64,000 nt of DNA. Source: Strix aluco. Lineage: Eukaryota; Chordata; Aves; Strigiformes; Strigidae. This document shows positions 13,154-23,879 of the stretch, piece by piece (position 1 is the stretch's first letter; every line of letters starts with the position of its first letter). The position numbers and the translations under genes were made by a program. Below the pieces are notes generated by a model that saw only the letters and a program-made list of their open reading frames with translations, searched no databases and was not told where the DNA came from. The DNA is taken from the NCBI RefSeq assembly GCF_031877795.1, contig NC_133942.1:2542001-2606000 (forward strand), written 5' to 3'.

Positions 13154-13502
13154 TGTCCTGGTTTTGACCAGGATAGAGTTAATTTTCATTGCAGTATTTC
13201 ATACCATGTGATGTCATGCCCAGGTGGGTGGGCTCTCTCTCTCCCTCTCTCATGCACGCCGTCTGCTCGTGGGGGGTGGGGGGCGGTCGCCGCACTCGGT
13301 AAGCCGCTGCTGCATTTTACCTGTTTCTTTTTGGACTCACTATTGTTACTGTTGTTCTCTTGTTATATTTAGTAAATTCTCTCTTTTTATTCAACCCATG
13401 AATTCTCTTCTTTTGTCCCTCCCCTATCTTACCAGAGGGGGGAGGGGGAGGTAAACAGCCGGCCATGTGACATCTGGCTGCCGGCTGAGTTCAAACCTCC
13501 AC
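13154..13502 (+). repeat. 5' LTR of the ERVL provirus
   Basis: It begins TGTCCTGGTTTTGACCAGGA and ends CCTCCACA. It contains a CT-rich tract, a G-rich tract near 13271-13286, and a purine-rich block near the 3' end. It is 349 bp, shorter than the 3' LTR because the CT and G tracts are shorter. Confidence 0.92.
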
Positions 13503-13571
13503 AGTTTTTAGTGCCCAACGTGGGGCACCAAGGCTTTTCTTTTTGTTTGAGATAACAACAAAACAGGTAAA

Positions 13572-15070
13572 ATGTGGATTGCTTGGCTCCTTAAGATCTT
13601 ATCACCTCATTTGCAATACATGTTTCCCATGCTGTTGCTCACCTTCCGTGAGAGGTGGGTTAAGGTTTCGTTTCTGTTGTACTATGTGATGCTCATCTAT
13701 GATAGCGTGCAGTCATCAGTCCTGGGGCTATTTACAGTTGTGTTTGAAAAATTTGGGGAGTTCAAATATCTTTGGAATGTTGACAAAAACATGTTTGCTG
13801 TGATGTTCGGAGCTAGTGTTGTCCTGCATGTGGTTCATGTTTTGTTTATGGTTAAGTTACTATTTAAGATTAACCAAGTAACAGAAACTGCAGCCACTAC
13901 AAGCCCGGGGACAGGCGCTGCAGCTGAACCAGAGAAACAACCCACAACAGTGTCAGTTGTTCCCATACAGAAGAAGAAATACACAAAAAAATCCCCTCGC
14001 AGTGTACAGGGTGATGATGAACCAGGCCCATCACAAGAGCAGGAGGAGGCCGAGCCAGTGATAGTCACCCAATCCTTATCCTTGAGTGAGTTGCAAGACA
14101 TAAGAAAAGATTACAGCCACCAGACACCTGAGCAACTTGTTACCTGGCTGCTTTGGTGCTGGGATAGCGGGGCCAGTGGCATGGAACTAGAGGGCAGGGA
14201 GGTGAGGCAGCTGGGATCCCTGTCTAGGGAAGGGGGCATTGACAAAGCCAGTGGAAAGGAGACACAAAATCTTAGTCTCTGGAAGCGACTTCTGTCAAAT
14301 GTGAGAGGTATTCCTTCAAGGACGACTTGACATGTCGACCAAGGAGGTGGACCGCTATGGAAAGAGGCATTCAATCCTTGAGGGAGCTAGCTGTGCGGGA
14401 GGCAGTTTACGATGACCCAGATAATGCACGGCTACCCACAGAGCCAGATGAAGTCCGATGCACCCGGCCCACGTGGAGGACTTTTGCACGGAGCACACCC
14501 TCATCATATGCCAGTGCATTAGCACTAATGGACTGGACAGACGAAGAGGCACCAACAGTGAATGAACTGGCTCACTGACTACAACAATATGATGAAAGTG
14601 TCTCTTCCCCCATCATCGCAGCTGTGAACAAATTATTGCAAGATGTCCAGCAATTTAAGGAGAACATGTCCTACTCCCCACCTGCACGGACCAGAATCTT
14701 GGCTATTAGGAGCAATGGTTTCTCTACTCGAGAGCACCGGTACACACCATGGGGGAAGCTGTGGCATTGTCTGCATGACCATGGAGAAGACATGAAGAAA
14801 TGTGATGGAAAACCTACCTACCTCCTAGAAAAGCGGGTATGTGATCTGGAAGGAAGAACAAGTACAGAACGTGGTCCTTTCAGGAGAAATGCTGCTCCGG
14901 TTTCCAGTAATCAAGTGCCCAAACAGAGCATAAAGGTCGACTTTGCTCACAATCCTATGAGAAGAGCTTCTGACTTGTCTTCCCAAGAAGTGAGTGATCA
15001 AGATGAGGCTGAAACCCGTGCACACCACACTAACCCATTTGTCGTTAGCAGGTATCATGACCAACATTAG
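13572..15070 (+). pseudogene. ERVL gag-like region
   Basis: The first open frame (13572-14330) begins near the primer site. It has two hydrophobic stretches: residues about 15-60 (rich in Leu/Val/Tyr) and about 75-100 (around FAVMFGASVVLHVVHVLFMV). A Pro/Gln/Glu-rich linker and an acidic stretch follow. Coding then changes frame near 14327 and continues through 14578 (TGA stop) and 14624-15070 to the protease. In ERVs this position encodes the structural polyprotein. The hydrophobic N-terminus is unusual for Gag and could instead be a leader or accessory product. Assignment is by position only. Confidence 0.6.
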
Positions 15071-15124
15071 AGGGGCCCTGCCTCCAGCCAGGCGGAGGAC
15101 AGGGACAACCGAGTTTACCGGACT

Positions 15125-17082
15125 GTGTGGATTCGATGGCCTGGCACGTCTGACCCCCAGCAGTACAAGGCTCTAGTGGACACTGGTGCGCAATGCACCC
15201 TAATGCCATCAAATTTTAAAGGAGCAGAACCCATTTGTATTTCAGGAGTGACAGGGGGGTCTCAACAGCTGACTGTATTGGAGGCTGAGGTGAGCCTAAG
15301 TGGGAAAGAGTGGGAAAAACACCCCATTGTGACTGGCCCAGATGCTCCATGTATTCTTGGCATAGATTATCTCAGAAGAGGGTATTTTAAGGACCCAAAA
15401 GAGTATCGGTGGGCTTTTGGTATAGCTGCCTTGGAAACAGAAGGAATTAAACAGCTGTCTGTGTTGCCTGGTCTATCAGAGGATCCTTCTGTTGTGGGAT
15501 TGCTGAGGGTTGAAGAACAACGGGTGCCAACTGCCACTACAACCGTGCACCGATGGCGATACCACACCAATCAAGATGTTGTAATCCCTATCCATAAACC
15601 GATTCGTCAGCTAGAGAGCCAAGGAGTCATCAGCAAGACGTGCTCCCCTTTTAACAGCCCCATATGGCCAGTGCGAAAGTCTAATGGAGAGTGGAGATTG
15701 ACAGTGGACTATCGTGGCCTGAATGAAGTCAGGCCACCGCTGAGTGCTGCTGTGCCAGACATGTTGGAACTGCAACATGAACTAGTCGAAGGTGGCCAAG
15801 TGGTACGCCACGACTGATATTGCCAATGCATTTTTCTCCATCCCTCTGGCAGCAGAGTGCACGCCACAGTTTGCTTTTACCTGGAGGGGTGTCCAATACA
15901 CCTGGAATCGACTGCCCCAGGGGTGGAAACACAGCCCACCATCTGCCATGGACTGATCCAGACTGCACTGGAACAAGGAGAAGGCCCAGAACATTTACAG
16001 TACATTGATGTCATCATTATATGGGGTAATACAGCAGAAGAAGTTTTTGAGAAAGGGGAGAAAATTATCCAAGTCCTTCTGAGAGCCGGTTTTGCCATAA
16101 AGCGTAGTAAAGTCAAGGGACCTGCACAAGAGATCCAGTTTTTAGGAGTAAAATGGCAAGATGGACGTCGTCAGATTCCAGTGGAGGTGATTAATAAAAT
16201 AACAGTTATGTCCCCACCAATAACAGAAAGGAAACACAAGCTTTCTTGGGTGTTGTGGGTTTCTGGAGACTGCACATTCCAAATTACAGTCAGATTGTCA
16301 GCCCTCTCTATCAAGTGACTCAGAAAAAGAATGATTTTATATGGGGCCTGGAGCAGCGACAGGCTTTTGAGGAAATTAAGCAGGAAATAGTTCATGCAGT
16401 AGCCCTTGGGCCAGCTCGGACAGGGCAAGATGTTAAAAATGTGCTCTACACTGCAGCCAGGAAGAATGGCCCTACCTGGAGTCTCTGGCAGAGAGCATGA
16501 GGGGACACTCAGGGTCAACCCCTAGGGTTTTGGAGTTGGGGATACAGAGGATCCAAGGCCCGCTATACTCCAACTGAAAAGGAGATACTGGCAGCATGTG
16601 AAGGGGTCCGAGCTGCTTCAGAGGTGATCGGGACTGAAGCGCAGCTCCTCCTGGCTCCCCGACTGCCAGTGCTGGGCTGGGTGTTCAAAGGGAGGGTCCC
16701 CTCTATACACCGTGCAACTGATGCCACGTGGAGTAAATGGGTTGCATTAATCACACAACGGGCTCGAATAGGGAGCCCCAGCCGTCCGGGAATATTGGAA
16801 GTGATCACAAACTGGCCAGAAGGCAAAGATTTTGGAATGGTGCCAGAGGAAGAGGTAGCACATGCTGAAGAGGCCCCACCATATACTGAGCTACCGGATA
16901 ATGAGAAGCAATATGCCCTGTTTACTGATGGATCCTGTCACATTGTGGGAAAACGTCGAAGGTGGAAGGCAGCTGTATGGAGCCCCACACGACGGGTTTC
17001 TGAAGCTGCTGAAGGAGAAGGTGAATCGAGTCAGTTCGCAGAGGTGAAAGCCGTCCAGCTGGCCTGGGATATCGCTGAGTGA
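15125..17082 (+). pseudogene. ERVL protease, reverse transcriptase and RNase H
   Basis: The protease active site is LVDTGAQCTLMPS near 15174. The reverse transcriptase follows with WRLTVDYRGLNEVRP (near 15690), then a frame change near 15800-15815, SIPLAAECTPQFAFTW, and another change near 15935. The catalytic box reads YIDVIIIWG near 16002; ERVL relatives have Asp-Asp, so the second Asp is lost. RNase H begins near 16905 with ALFTDGSCH. Stops at 16498 and 17080 are TGA in an otherwise continuous frame. The enzyme once copied the viral RNA; this copy cannot. Confidence 0.9.
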
Positions 17083-17094
17083 GAAAAGTGGCCG

Positions 17095-18237
17095 GTGCTC
17101 TACCTCTGTACTGACTCATGGATGGTGGCAAATGTGCTGTGGGGGTGGTTACAGCAGCAGAAACAGAGCAACTGGCAGTGCAAACCCGTCTGGGCTGCTG
17201 AATGTTGGCGAGATATTGCTGCTGGGGTAGAGAACCTGGCTGTGAAAGTATGTCGTGTAGATGCTCATGTAGCCAAGAGTCGGGCCACTGAAGAACATCA
17301 GAACAACCAACAGGTGGATCAGGCTGCCAAGATCAAGGTGTCTCAAGTAGATCTGGACTGGCAGCATAAGGGTGAACAATTTATGGTTCGCTGGGCCCAT
17401 GACTCCTCAGGCCATCAGGGAAGAGATGCAACATACAGATGGGCTCGTGACCGAGGGCTGGACTTAACCATGGATGTTATTGCACAGGTGATCCATGACA
17501 TGTGCTGCGATCAAGCAACCAAACGGTTAAAGCCCCTTTGGTATGGAGGACGATGGTCAAAATATAAATATGGGGAGACCTGGCAGATTGATTATATCAT
17601 GCTCCCACAAACTCGGCACGGCAAACACTATGTGCTTACAATGGTGGAAGCAGCCACTGGTTGGTTGGACACTCATGCCGTGCCCCATGCCACTGCCCGG
17701 AACACCATTTTAGGCCTTGAGGAGAAAGTCTTATGGTGGCATGGCACGCCAGAAAGAATTGAGTCAGATAATGGGACACATTTCTGAAACAACCTCATAG
17801 AGGCCTGGGCAAAAGAACATGGCACTGAGTGGATATATCACATTCCCTACCATGCACCAGCCTCTGGGAAGATTGAGCGATACAATGGGTTGCTGAAAAC
17901 TACCCTGAGAGCAATGGGGGGTGGAACTTTCAAACACTGGGACGTGCATTTAGCAAAAGCCACCTGGTTAGTCAATCCCAGAGGATCTGCCAACCAGACT
18001 GGCCCTGCTCAATCAAACCTCCTACATACCGTGGATGGGGATAAAGCCCCCGCAGTGCGCATTAGGAATATGTTGGGGAAGGCCGTCTGGGTTACTCCTG
18101 CATCGGGTAAAGGTAAACCCATGCGTGGGATTGCTTTTGCCCAAGGACCTGGGTGCACTTGGTGGGTAATGCAGAAGGATGGAGAGGTCCGATGTGTGCC
18201 TCAGGGAGATTTGATTTTAGGTGAGAATAGACAGTGA
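17095..18237 (+). pseudogene. ERVL RNase H end and integrase
   Basis: Continues in the frame of the preceding RNase H. The zinc-binding HHCC segment lies around HDSSGHQGRDATY and DMCCDQ. The catalytic core retains all three acidic residues: Asp in TWQIDYIML (near 17585), Asp in ESDNGTHF (near 17762) and Glu in ASGKIERYN (near 17870). A TGA directly after DNGTHF (17785) interrupts the core. The C-terminal DNA-binding part ends at 18237. The complete DDE triad with only nonsense breaks suggests a moderately recent insertion. Confidence 0.9.
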
Positions 18238-18301
18238 ACCGGACTGTCAAATAACCCTGTTATTGCAACTGGTGCCTTGCAACATCCCCGTGCCACATCC
18301 A

Positions 18302-18338
18302 AAGCCTCCTGCTCTACCGACTGAGCCAACTCCGCCTC
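18302..18338 (-). other. tRNA 5'-half-like sequence in the ERVL 3' untranslated region
   Basis: On the minus strand the sequence reads GGCTCAGTCGGTAGAGC, a near-perfect tRNA D-arm with internal promoter A box, preceded by a 7-nt acceptor-like stem (GGCGGAG) and TT. Beyond the 5' anticodon-stem side the match ends and no T arm follows. It is therefore not a functional tRNA gene. It lies between the integrase stop and the 3' LTR. Confidence 0.5.
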
Positions 18339-18521
18339 ATCCCTCAGCCTTATAGACTGTCATGAGAGATGGAACCTGAAGTTATGGACTAAATGAACTC
18401 AGCAAAAATTGTGGAAGGGAATGATATCTGTGAGACCTGGGAAAGAAGGGGGTGGTGATTCCTTAAGCTGTATTTGGAAACCTGAGCATAACGTCAATGG
18501 TATGGAATAAGGAGTGGAGAC

Positions 18522-18912
18522 TGTACTGGTTTCGACCAGGATGGAGTTAATTTTCATTGCAGTATTTCATACCATGTGATGTCATGCCCAGGTGGGCGGG
18601 CTCTCTCTCTCTCTCTCTCTCTCCCTCTCATGCACACCATCTGCTCGTCGGGCTGTGTTGTTGCGGCGGGGGGGGGGGGGGGTGGTGGTGGGGTGGGCGG
18701 GGGGCGGTCGCCGCGCTCGGTAAGCTACTGTTGCATTTTACCCGGTTCTTTTTGGACTCATTATTGTTACTGTTGTTCTCTTGTTATATTTAGTAAATTC
18801 TCTCTTTATATTCAACCCATGAATTCTCTTCTTTTGTCCCTCCCCTATCTTATCAGAGGGGGGAGGGGGAGGTGAACGGCTGGCCACGTGGCGTCTGGCT
18901 GCTGGCTCCACA
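18522..18912 (+). repeat. 3' LTR of the ERVL provirus
   Basis: It begins TGTACTGGTTTCGACCAGG and ends GCTGGCTCCACA. Relative to the 5' LTR it has a longer CT run (about 18601-18625), an extra G run (18667-18681) followed by GT-rich sequence, and a shortened 3' end. A purine-rich stretch (AAGGAGTGGAGA) directly upstream is the likely polypurine tract. Confidence 0.9.
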
Positions 18913-19340
18913 TCTTCTTCATTCAAACGTTCCAGGACACCGAATCTATTGTGAAGAGACACCATGGAGGGTGAAGGAGGTCAGGAGAGGATTTTCCTGC
19001 CTCCCTGAGCGGGGACCTGTTTCCAGCCTCCCCCATCTCTTAGGTCCCCTCCTTCTCTGCCTGGTGGCAAGAGGATGAGGGATTACCTGCCTTGTTTGGA
19101 GCCTCCATTTGCTCCCGTTGCATTGGGGTGCCAGGGTGTTACTCCACCGATCAATTTCCATTTCACACTCCCTAATACTTCTTAATCTCTTGACCTCTGC
19201 TCTGAGCTCCGCCACCAGGCTGAGCAGGTCATCCACTTGATCCCAGCGCACACAGATGGTGTCACTGCTGCTCAGGCACTCCCTGCAGCCCAGGAACTGG
19301 ACTGCTGCATGTTTGCGTGGCAGCTCCATCTGCTGCATCT
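18913..19340 (-). pseudogene. CR1 ORF1, N-terminal part
   Basis: This segment reads QVDDLLSLVAELRAEVKRLR followed by SIRECEMEIDRW, the short coiled-coil segment typical of CR1 ORF1, and it continues the coding cut at 13153. It is open in the same frame as the ITPRIPL1-like sequence upstream (19341-19839), so the two make one accidental 357-residue open frame. The CR1 5' boundary at about 19340 is estimated from where ITPRIPL1 similarity stops. Confidence 0.78.
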
Positions 19341-19839
19341 TTGCCGGCATCTCTCCTGGGGTGCCCAGCTCCAGGTGGAAGGCGTGCCCACGGGGGGGCA
19401 CGAGCAGGCAGTAGACAGCGTCGTCCTCACAGGGACTCCAACCTTCAAAGGTGCTGCCCACCCCGATCGGTGGCTGCTCCTCCTCCTGCTCCGTGTCCCT
19501 GCTGGAGCTCTCCTCTTTGCCACTGCTGTCCACCTCAGGGCTCCTTTTCCTGAGCCACCAGCAGAGACCGAAGAGCAGGGCCAGGAGTCCAGCAGTGGCC
19601 CAGAACTGCCACTGCTGCCAGGCAGCAAAGAGCAGGGCTGGCCAGCCAAAGCCGCTCTGCTCGGGGCTCCTCTGCTCCGGCTCCTTCACCTCCTGCAGCA
19701 GCTGCATCATCTCCTGGCTCGGCTGTGCTGCACGCTGCTGCATGTCCTCACCCACGGCCTCATCCACCTCGTCACCAACCGGCTGCGTGTGCTGGATGAT
19801 GCTTTTCAGCAACAGGACGAGTAATGTTATGACAGCCAT
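19341..19839 (-). pseudogene. ITPRIPL1: ITPRIPL1-like gene copy, truncated by CR1
   Basis: Minus-strand coding from ATG at 19839, just after a plausible splice acceptor (CCTCCTGCAG then GCC ATG). It starts with a short hydrophobic segment (MAVITLLVLLLKSIIQH). Next come a Gln/Glu-rich stretch, a membrane segment (WQFWATAGLLALLFGLCWWL), a Ser/Glu-rich acidic linker, and SPCEDDAVYCLLV with RGHAFHLELGTPGEMPA. These are hallmarks of the ITPRIP-like family of single-pass membrane proteins. Relative to bird relatives, the segment between the acidic linker and IGVGS appears shortened and two residues are missing after LLVP. It ends abruptly where CR1 begins, so the large C-terminal Mab-21-like region is gone. 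These genes are multicopy in birds, so the exact paralogue is uncertain. Confidence 0.75.
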
Positions 19840-20776
19840 GGCCTGCAGGAGGAAGGGGAGAAGGGTTTCAGAGGGGGCTGGCAGGCAGGGAGCCGGTGGC
19901 GGGGGGAGAGGGGAGGGCAGCCGTAGGGCGCTGGGGGCAGGTAGGAGAGGGGGCGAGGCAGCTGCGAGGCAGCAAGGCCTGCGCCCAGCCTTGGCGGGGG
20001 CGTCACTGGGCCCTGTCAAAGGCGCTTCCGCAAGCAGCTGGGCCCTGCGGAGGGGGCTGCGTTTCTACCCTGTCCCTTGCCCAGCCCAGCCTCCCTCCCG
20101 ACGCGTGTGCACTCACCGTTGGCCCAGGGCGCACTGGGGCGGCGCTGCCTCTTCTAACCGTCCCCACCGTGGCTCAGCCATTGTGATGTCAGAGTGACCA
20201 GAGCACATCACAGCCACGCCCTCTGCACAGCCCCGGCCTTCAGCCCCAGCCCGCTTCCCCAGGCGGCCAAAGACCCCACACCCACAAAGTACAGACCCAC
20301 CCCGCAGACGGCGCTGGCGGGGGCTCCTTTACAAAGCCCTTAGCAAGCGTACGGTCAGGTGATGTGACGCGGGGATGCTTCGCTCCTTGAGATCCCATCC
20401 CGGGAGATGGAGTCGGCTCCCTTGGTGCTGGCCTCTGAGCTGGTGGTTGTGGGTGTCTCTGGTGCCTTCATGACACTGATGGGTGTGGGTGGTGCGTATC
20501 CTGGGGGTGGGAGAGATGCAGAATGGGAGCAAGGGAACAGCTAGGGAGGTCCCCTTGCTATCCCCCCAGGAAAGAGCAAAGGGCAGGAAAAGCAGGGAAG
20601 GAGCAACACACTCCACAGCCAAGCTCTGCAGAGATACCGACCTCCCTTGTTTCTCTGCCGGCCCTCCTAAGAAACCACATCTTTGAGGGAGAAAGCTCCT
20701 ATGCTTAGCCCAACCTCCAGCACCAGTATTCTACTTCAGAAGTTCAGAGCCATGCTGGAAGAGACCGAGTGTTTTT
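19840..20776. other. GC-rich 5' region of the ITPRIPL1-like copy; no gene in the distal part
   Basis: 19840-20250 is GC-rich and would be the intron or promoter of the ITPRIPL1-like copy; it includes a CRE-like TGATGTCA near 20185. From 20250 to 20776 the sequence is moderately GC-rich, with short open frames only and no recognised family. Confidence 0.4.
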
Positions 20777-21357
20777 TGTGATAGACAGTAAACTGTTTGT
20801 TCATCAAATTCCATTGAAGATACTGGGAGCTCGTGACATGTTATTCCATAAACTATGTAGGCCTAAGCTTAATCTTAACTATTACACTGTGTAACGACTA
20901 ACTGACTGTAAGTGCTTATCTAAGTTGAAATGCTGAAGCAAGGACTCCTACTAGGCAAAAGACTGAAAAGAAGGACAAAGGGGAGAAAGACAAAGGGGAG
21001 AAGAAGAAGAAAAAAAAGGGGGTAGTGTCTATATTCTGTAAGATATAAACAAAGGCTTTGTGAGCCACTCTCAGGAAAGTAGGAAATACGAGGAGCTGGT
21101 GACGTGAGGAAGACCCGGATGGAGCGACCCCCTAGCTGCAAAGTGCGCGGACGCAGGGTACACCTCTCAGAGAGACCCGATACCGGAAGGCGGAGGATAT
21201 AAAAAAGACGGACCCTCGGGAAGTGAGTGCGCGCCGTTGGTGGAGCAGGGACTCCCCGGCCGCCCAGCGCTGTTTTGCTTATTGCCGCTTGCTAAAATAA
21301 ATAATTGAAATTTAATTTGTCCTAACTTGCATCTTTTTGGCAAGATAGTCTATAACA
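20777..21357 (+). mobile_element. Class II ERV solo LTR, copy 1
   Basis: It runs TGTGATAGACAGTAAACTG...GATAGTCTATAACA with a 5-bp flanking repeat TTTTT on both sides. It contains a GGATATAAAAAAG TATA-like box near 21198, AATAAA-like sites near 21296, and an internal repeat of the unit GACAAAGGGGAGA. A second copy in opposite orientation lies at 31107-31685. No coding sequence is attached. Confidence 0.88.
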
Positions 21358-21773
21358 TTTTTCACCAGCGTTTTGTGATAAAGAACGTAGTTTCCTCAGA
21401 AATACGCTTCACTTAGAGGAAAAAGGGATTTTGTTGCATCATTAAAATACTTATGAAAATCCAAATAAATGTTTCATTTTGGGTGGAAAAGAACTCAGTC
21501 TGGGTTTTCCAGTGCTGCTGTAGTGTTAGGTAGCGTGGGACATTCGTGAGGGAGAACTAACACTTCCACAGGCCTTGTGAGGGGTCTGACAGATGTAGTC
21601 ACTCATGTCACCCCAAAGTTAAGTGTTTCGGTACTATTCAAACAAATTCAATTAGAATTTTTCATTTTGAGATGAACATGCAGTATCAATGTTAATCAGA
21701 TGTTGACATCCTACCGAAATTAAGCAGGAAATACACTGGCCTTAAAAGTTTGATCAACATAATTGAAATGTGC
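21358..21773. other. No gene recognised
   Basis: AT-rich sequence between two LTRs with no long open frame and no recognised repeat. Confidence 0.4.
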
Positions 21774-22343
21774 TGTGCTCAGCCGCACCCAGCCACTCGC
21801 TCACTCCCCCCTGGTCGGGGGGGGGGGGGCGGGGGGAAGGAGAATTGTAAGGGTAGAAGTGTGAAAACTCATGGGATGAGACAGAGACAGTTTAATAGGT
21901 ACATCAAAAGCTGCTTGCACAAGCAAAACGAAATGAGTTCCTTCACCACTCCCTGTCGGCAGGCAGCCATCTCCAGGAGAGCAGGGCTCCATCACACGTA
22001 ACGGTGACTTGGGAAGACAAACGCCGTAACTCTGAACGTCCCCTCCTTCCTCCTCCTTTCCCAGCTTTCATTGCTGATCACGACGTCATACAGTATGGAA
22101 TATCCCTCTGGTCAGTTGGGGTCAGGTGTCCTGGCTGGGTCCTGTCCCAAATTCTTGACCACCCCAGCCTGCTCCCTGGCTGGGCAGCATGGGACACAGG
22201 GAAGGCCTGGCCGCTGTGCAAGCGCCGCTCGGCAACAGCTACAGCATCGGAGTGTTATCCACGCTGGTGTGGTCACAAATCCAAAAGACAGCGACATACA
22301 AGCTACTGTGAAGGAAATTAACTATCCCAGCCAAACCAGTACA
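21774..22343 (-). mobile_element. ERVL-type solo LTR, minus orientation
   Basis: On the minus strand it starts TGTACTGGTTTGGCTGGGAT, the same opening as the ERVL LTRs at 13154 and 18522 but a more diverged interior. It carries a G run at about 21819-21836 near its far end. The far boundary is ambiguous between 21769 and 21774, and I could not find a matching target duplication. Confidence 0.72.
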
Positions 22344-23544
22344 CTCTGTTAGCATGGTTCCATTTTGAGTAAAAAAGAATCAGGTGAAGTCTTGTGTCCT
22401 ATTTCTGTATGTGTATCTTAACTTTATAAGCTGGGCAGAGGTTATAAAGTTAAGCAGAGGCAGAAGATGGGCAGAGGCAGCGCTGGCTGTGAAGGCGATG
22501 GCGAGGGCTGGCAGCTGGACTGGCACTGGACAGTAACTGGGCTGCCTGCTGACAGAAGGGCAGCAGGATGCGAGCTCAAAGCTTTACACAAAAAGTTATT
22601 TAGTGATTGTTCTCTCCAGTAGGTACCATTAAAGCATCTTGACAGGACCCTGCCCTGCAGGCCCAAACATGGCTTCTCTCTCCTGGCCAGCTTTGCCTTG
22701 AAGAAACCTGCAGTAACGACATCCCCAGAGCTCTCGGGGCCTGAGAAGATTCACTCTGCCAAGGGCAGCTCTGAGTAGCCCCCGAGATCCAGAGCAGAGG
22801 GAAGAACAGTCCCAGGGTGCAGGGCTGAGGCAGACGGGGGCTTCTCTTCAGGGCAGCTCCTCTTCCCCCGACAGACTGTCACCCTCCTCCTGCAGGTCAA
22901 AGCTCTGGGAAGGAGCAGGACAAAGAGCTGCTGAGAAATATGAAAGCAACAGCTGCACTCTGCTGTGGGTCTGTCAGATTGGGTCTGGGGCAGCGTGGGC
23001 TCTTCAGAGGGTCCCCACCTCAGCCCTTCCACCCCAGACACCAGCAGCACACAAACCCCGTGGGTCACCAGCACAAGGCCAAGCTTCCCATGCCTGCAGA
23101 GTTTTACCCTCTGCCCCAGGCTCTGCTTTCCCCGAGGGAAAAAAGAGCAGAGCTGCGAATGACTCTGGAGCAGCGCAGGAAGTGGAGCCTTTCTTACCTC
23201 CAGTTCTCCCGCGACCTGGCCCAGGAAATCTGAATTCTGTTGGTGAGCAGCTGCTGGTTCGATGCGTCACTGAAGAGCTGATGGGAAGGAGAACGCTTGT
23301 CACTCTAAGCAGGGGGCACTGGGTGTCTGTAACACACGGAAACTGTTCCCACACCACAAGAAAAAACCCCAAACCTCTGCAACTCCCTGCAGCGACTGCC
23401 CCTCACACACAGCCCAAGAGCTGCCCCAGCCCATCTCCTGCTCTGTGCCTGCAGCAGCCTCCGTGTCCCTGGGCTGCACAGGGCTCTCAGGGGTGGTGAC
23501 CCCAAGAGCTGGGTTCTACCTTCACTGCACTGGTGCCACCTGCA
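22344..23544. other. No gene recognised
   Basis: Moderately GC-rich sequence with several short overlapping open frames on both strands and no recognised domain. It may hold decayed gene or repeat fragments. Confidence 0.35.
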
Positions 23545-23870
23545 TTTCTGTAGGTCCTACCCAAACCCCTCTGTGTGCCCCAACCCCATACATTTTTGTA
23601 GGTCCTAAAAAAAACCCCCATATACCCCACTCCTACACATTTCTGTAGGTCCTACACAAACCCCCCATATTCCCCACCCCCTCACATTTCTGTAGGTCCT
23701 ACACAAACCCCCCATATTCCCCACCCCCTCACATTCCTGTAGGTCCTACCAAAACTCCCCTATACTCCCCATCTCTAAATATTCCTCTAGGTCCAACCCA
23801 AACACCCCCGTGTCCCCCACCCCCCCACATTCCTGTAGGTCCTCCCCAAACCCGTCTGTCCCCCCACACC
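23545..23870. repeat. 47-bp minisatellite
   Basis: About seven imperfect tandem copies of a unit of roughly 47 bp containing TTCTGTAGGTCCTAC then AAACCCCCCATAT and a C-rich tail. The GTAGGTCCT core recurs at about 47-50 bp spacing, from about 23551 to 23837. The two central copies are nearly identical. Confidence 0.88.
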
Positions 23871-23879
23871 TTGAGGACA

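Larger units (their letters stand above)
13154..18912 (+). mobile_element. Class III (ERVL-type) endogenous retrovirus, complete structure
   Basis: A 5.76-kb provirus on the plus strand inserted into the minus-strand CR1. The 5' LTR is 13154-13502 and the 3' LTR 18522-18912. A 5-bp target duplication TCTTC flanks it (13149-13153 and 18913-18917). After the 5' LTR comes a primer-site-like stretch (TAGTGCCCAACGTGGGGC, near 13507-13525). Internal order: gag-like, protease, reverse transcriptase, RNase H, integrase, then about 280 bp to the 3' LTR. There is no env, as usual for ERVL. In-frame TGA stops and frameshifts break gag and pol, so it is not coding-competent. Confidence 0.93.
9671..19340 (-). 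mobile_element. CR1 LINE, near full length, split by an ERVL provirus
   Basis: A CR1 non-LTR retrotransposon on the minus strand. Its 3' end is at 9671, where the plus strand reads ACAGAATCACAGAATCACC, the reverse complement of the CR1 terminal repeat. Going upstream: reverse transcriptase (10191-11804), AP-endonuclease (11907-12536), and the ORF1 SGNH-like domain (12539-13153). The ERVL provirus occupies 13154-18912, after which the N-terminal ORF1 coding continues at 18913-19340. Without the ERVL the element is about 3.9 kb. ORF2 has frame breaks, so it is not autonomous. Its 5' end joins ITPRIPL1-like coding sequence. Confidence 0.92.

Noticed and set aside
19237-20197. Plus-strand open frames of 195 and 248 residues
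   Set aside because: They are antisense shadows of the ITPRIPL1-CR1 coding on the minus strand.
23545-23870. Regular 47-bp spacing, CRISPR-like at first sight
   Set aside because: The repeats are contiguous and imperfect with no unique spacers, and the context is avian. It is a minisatellite.
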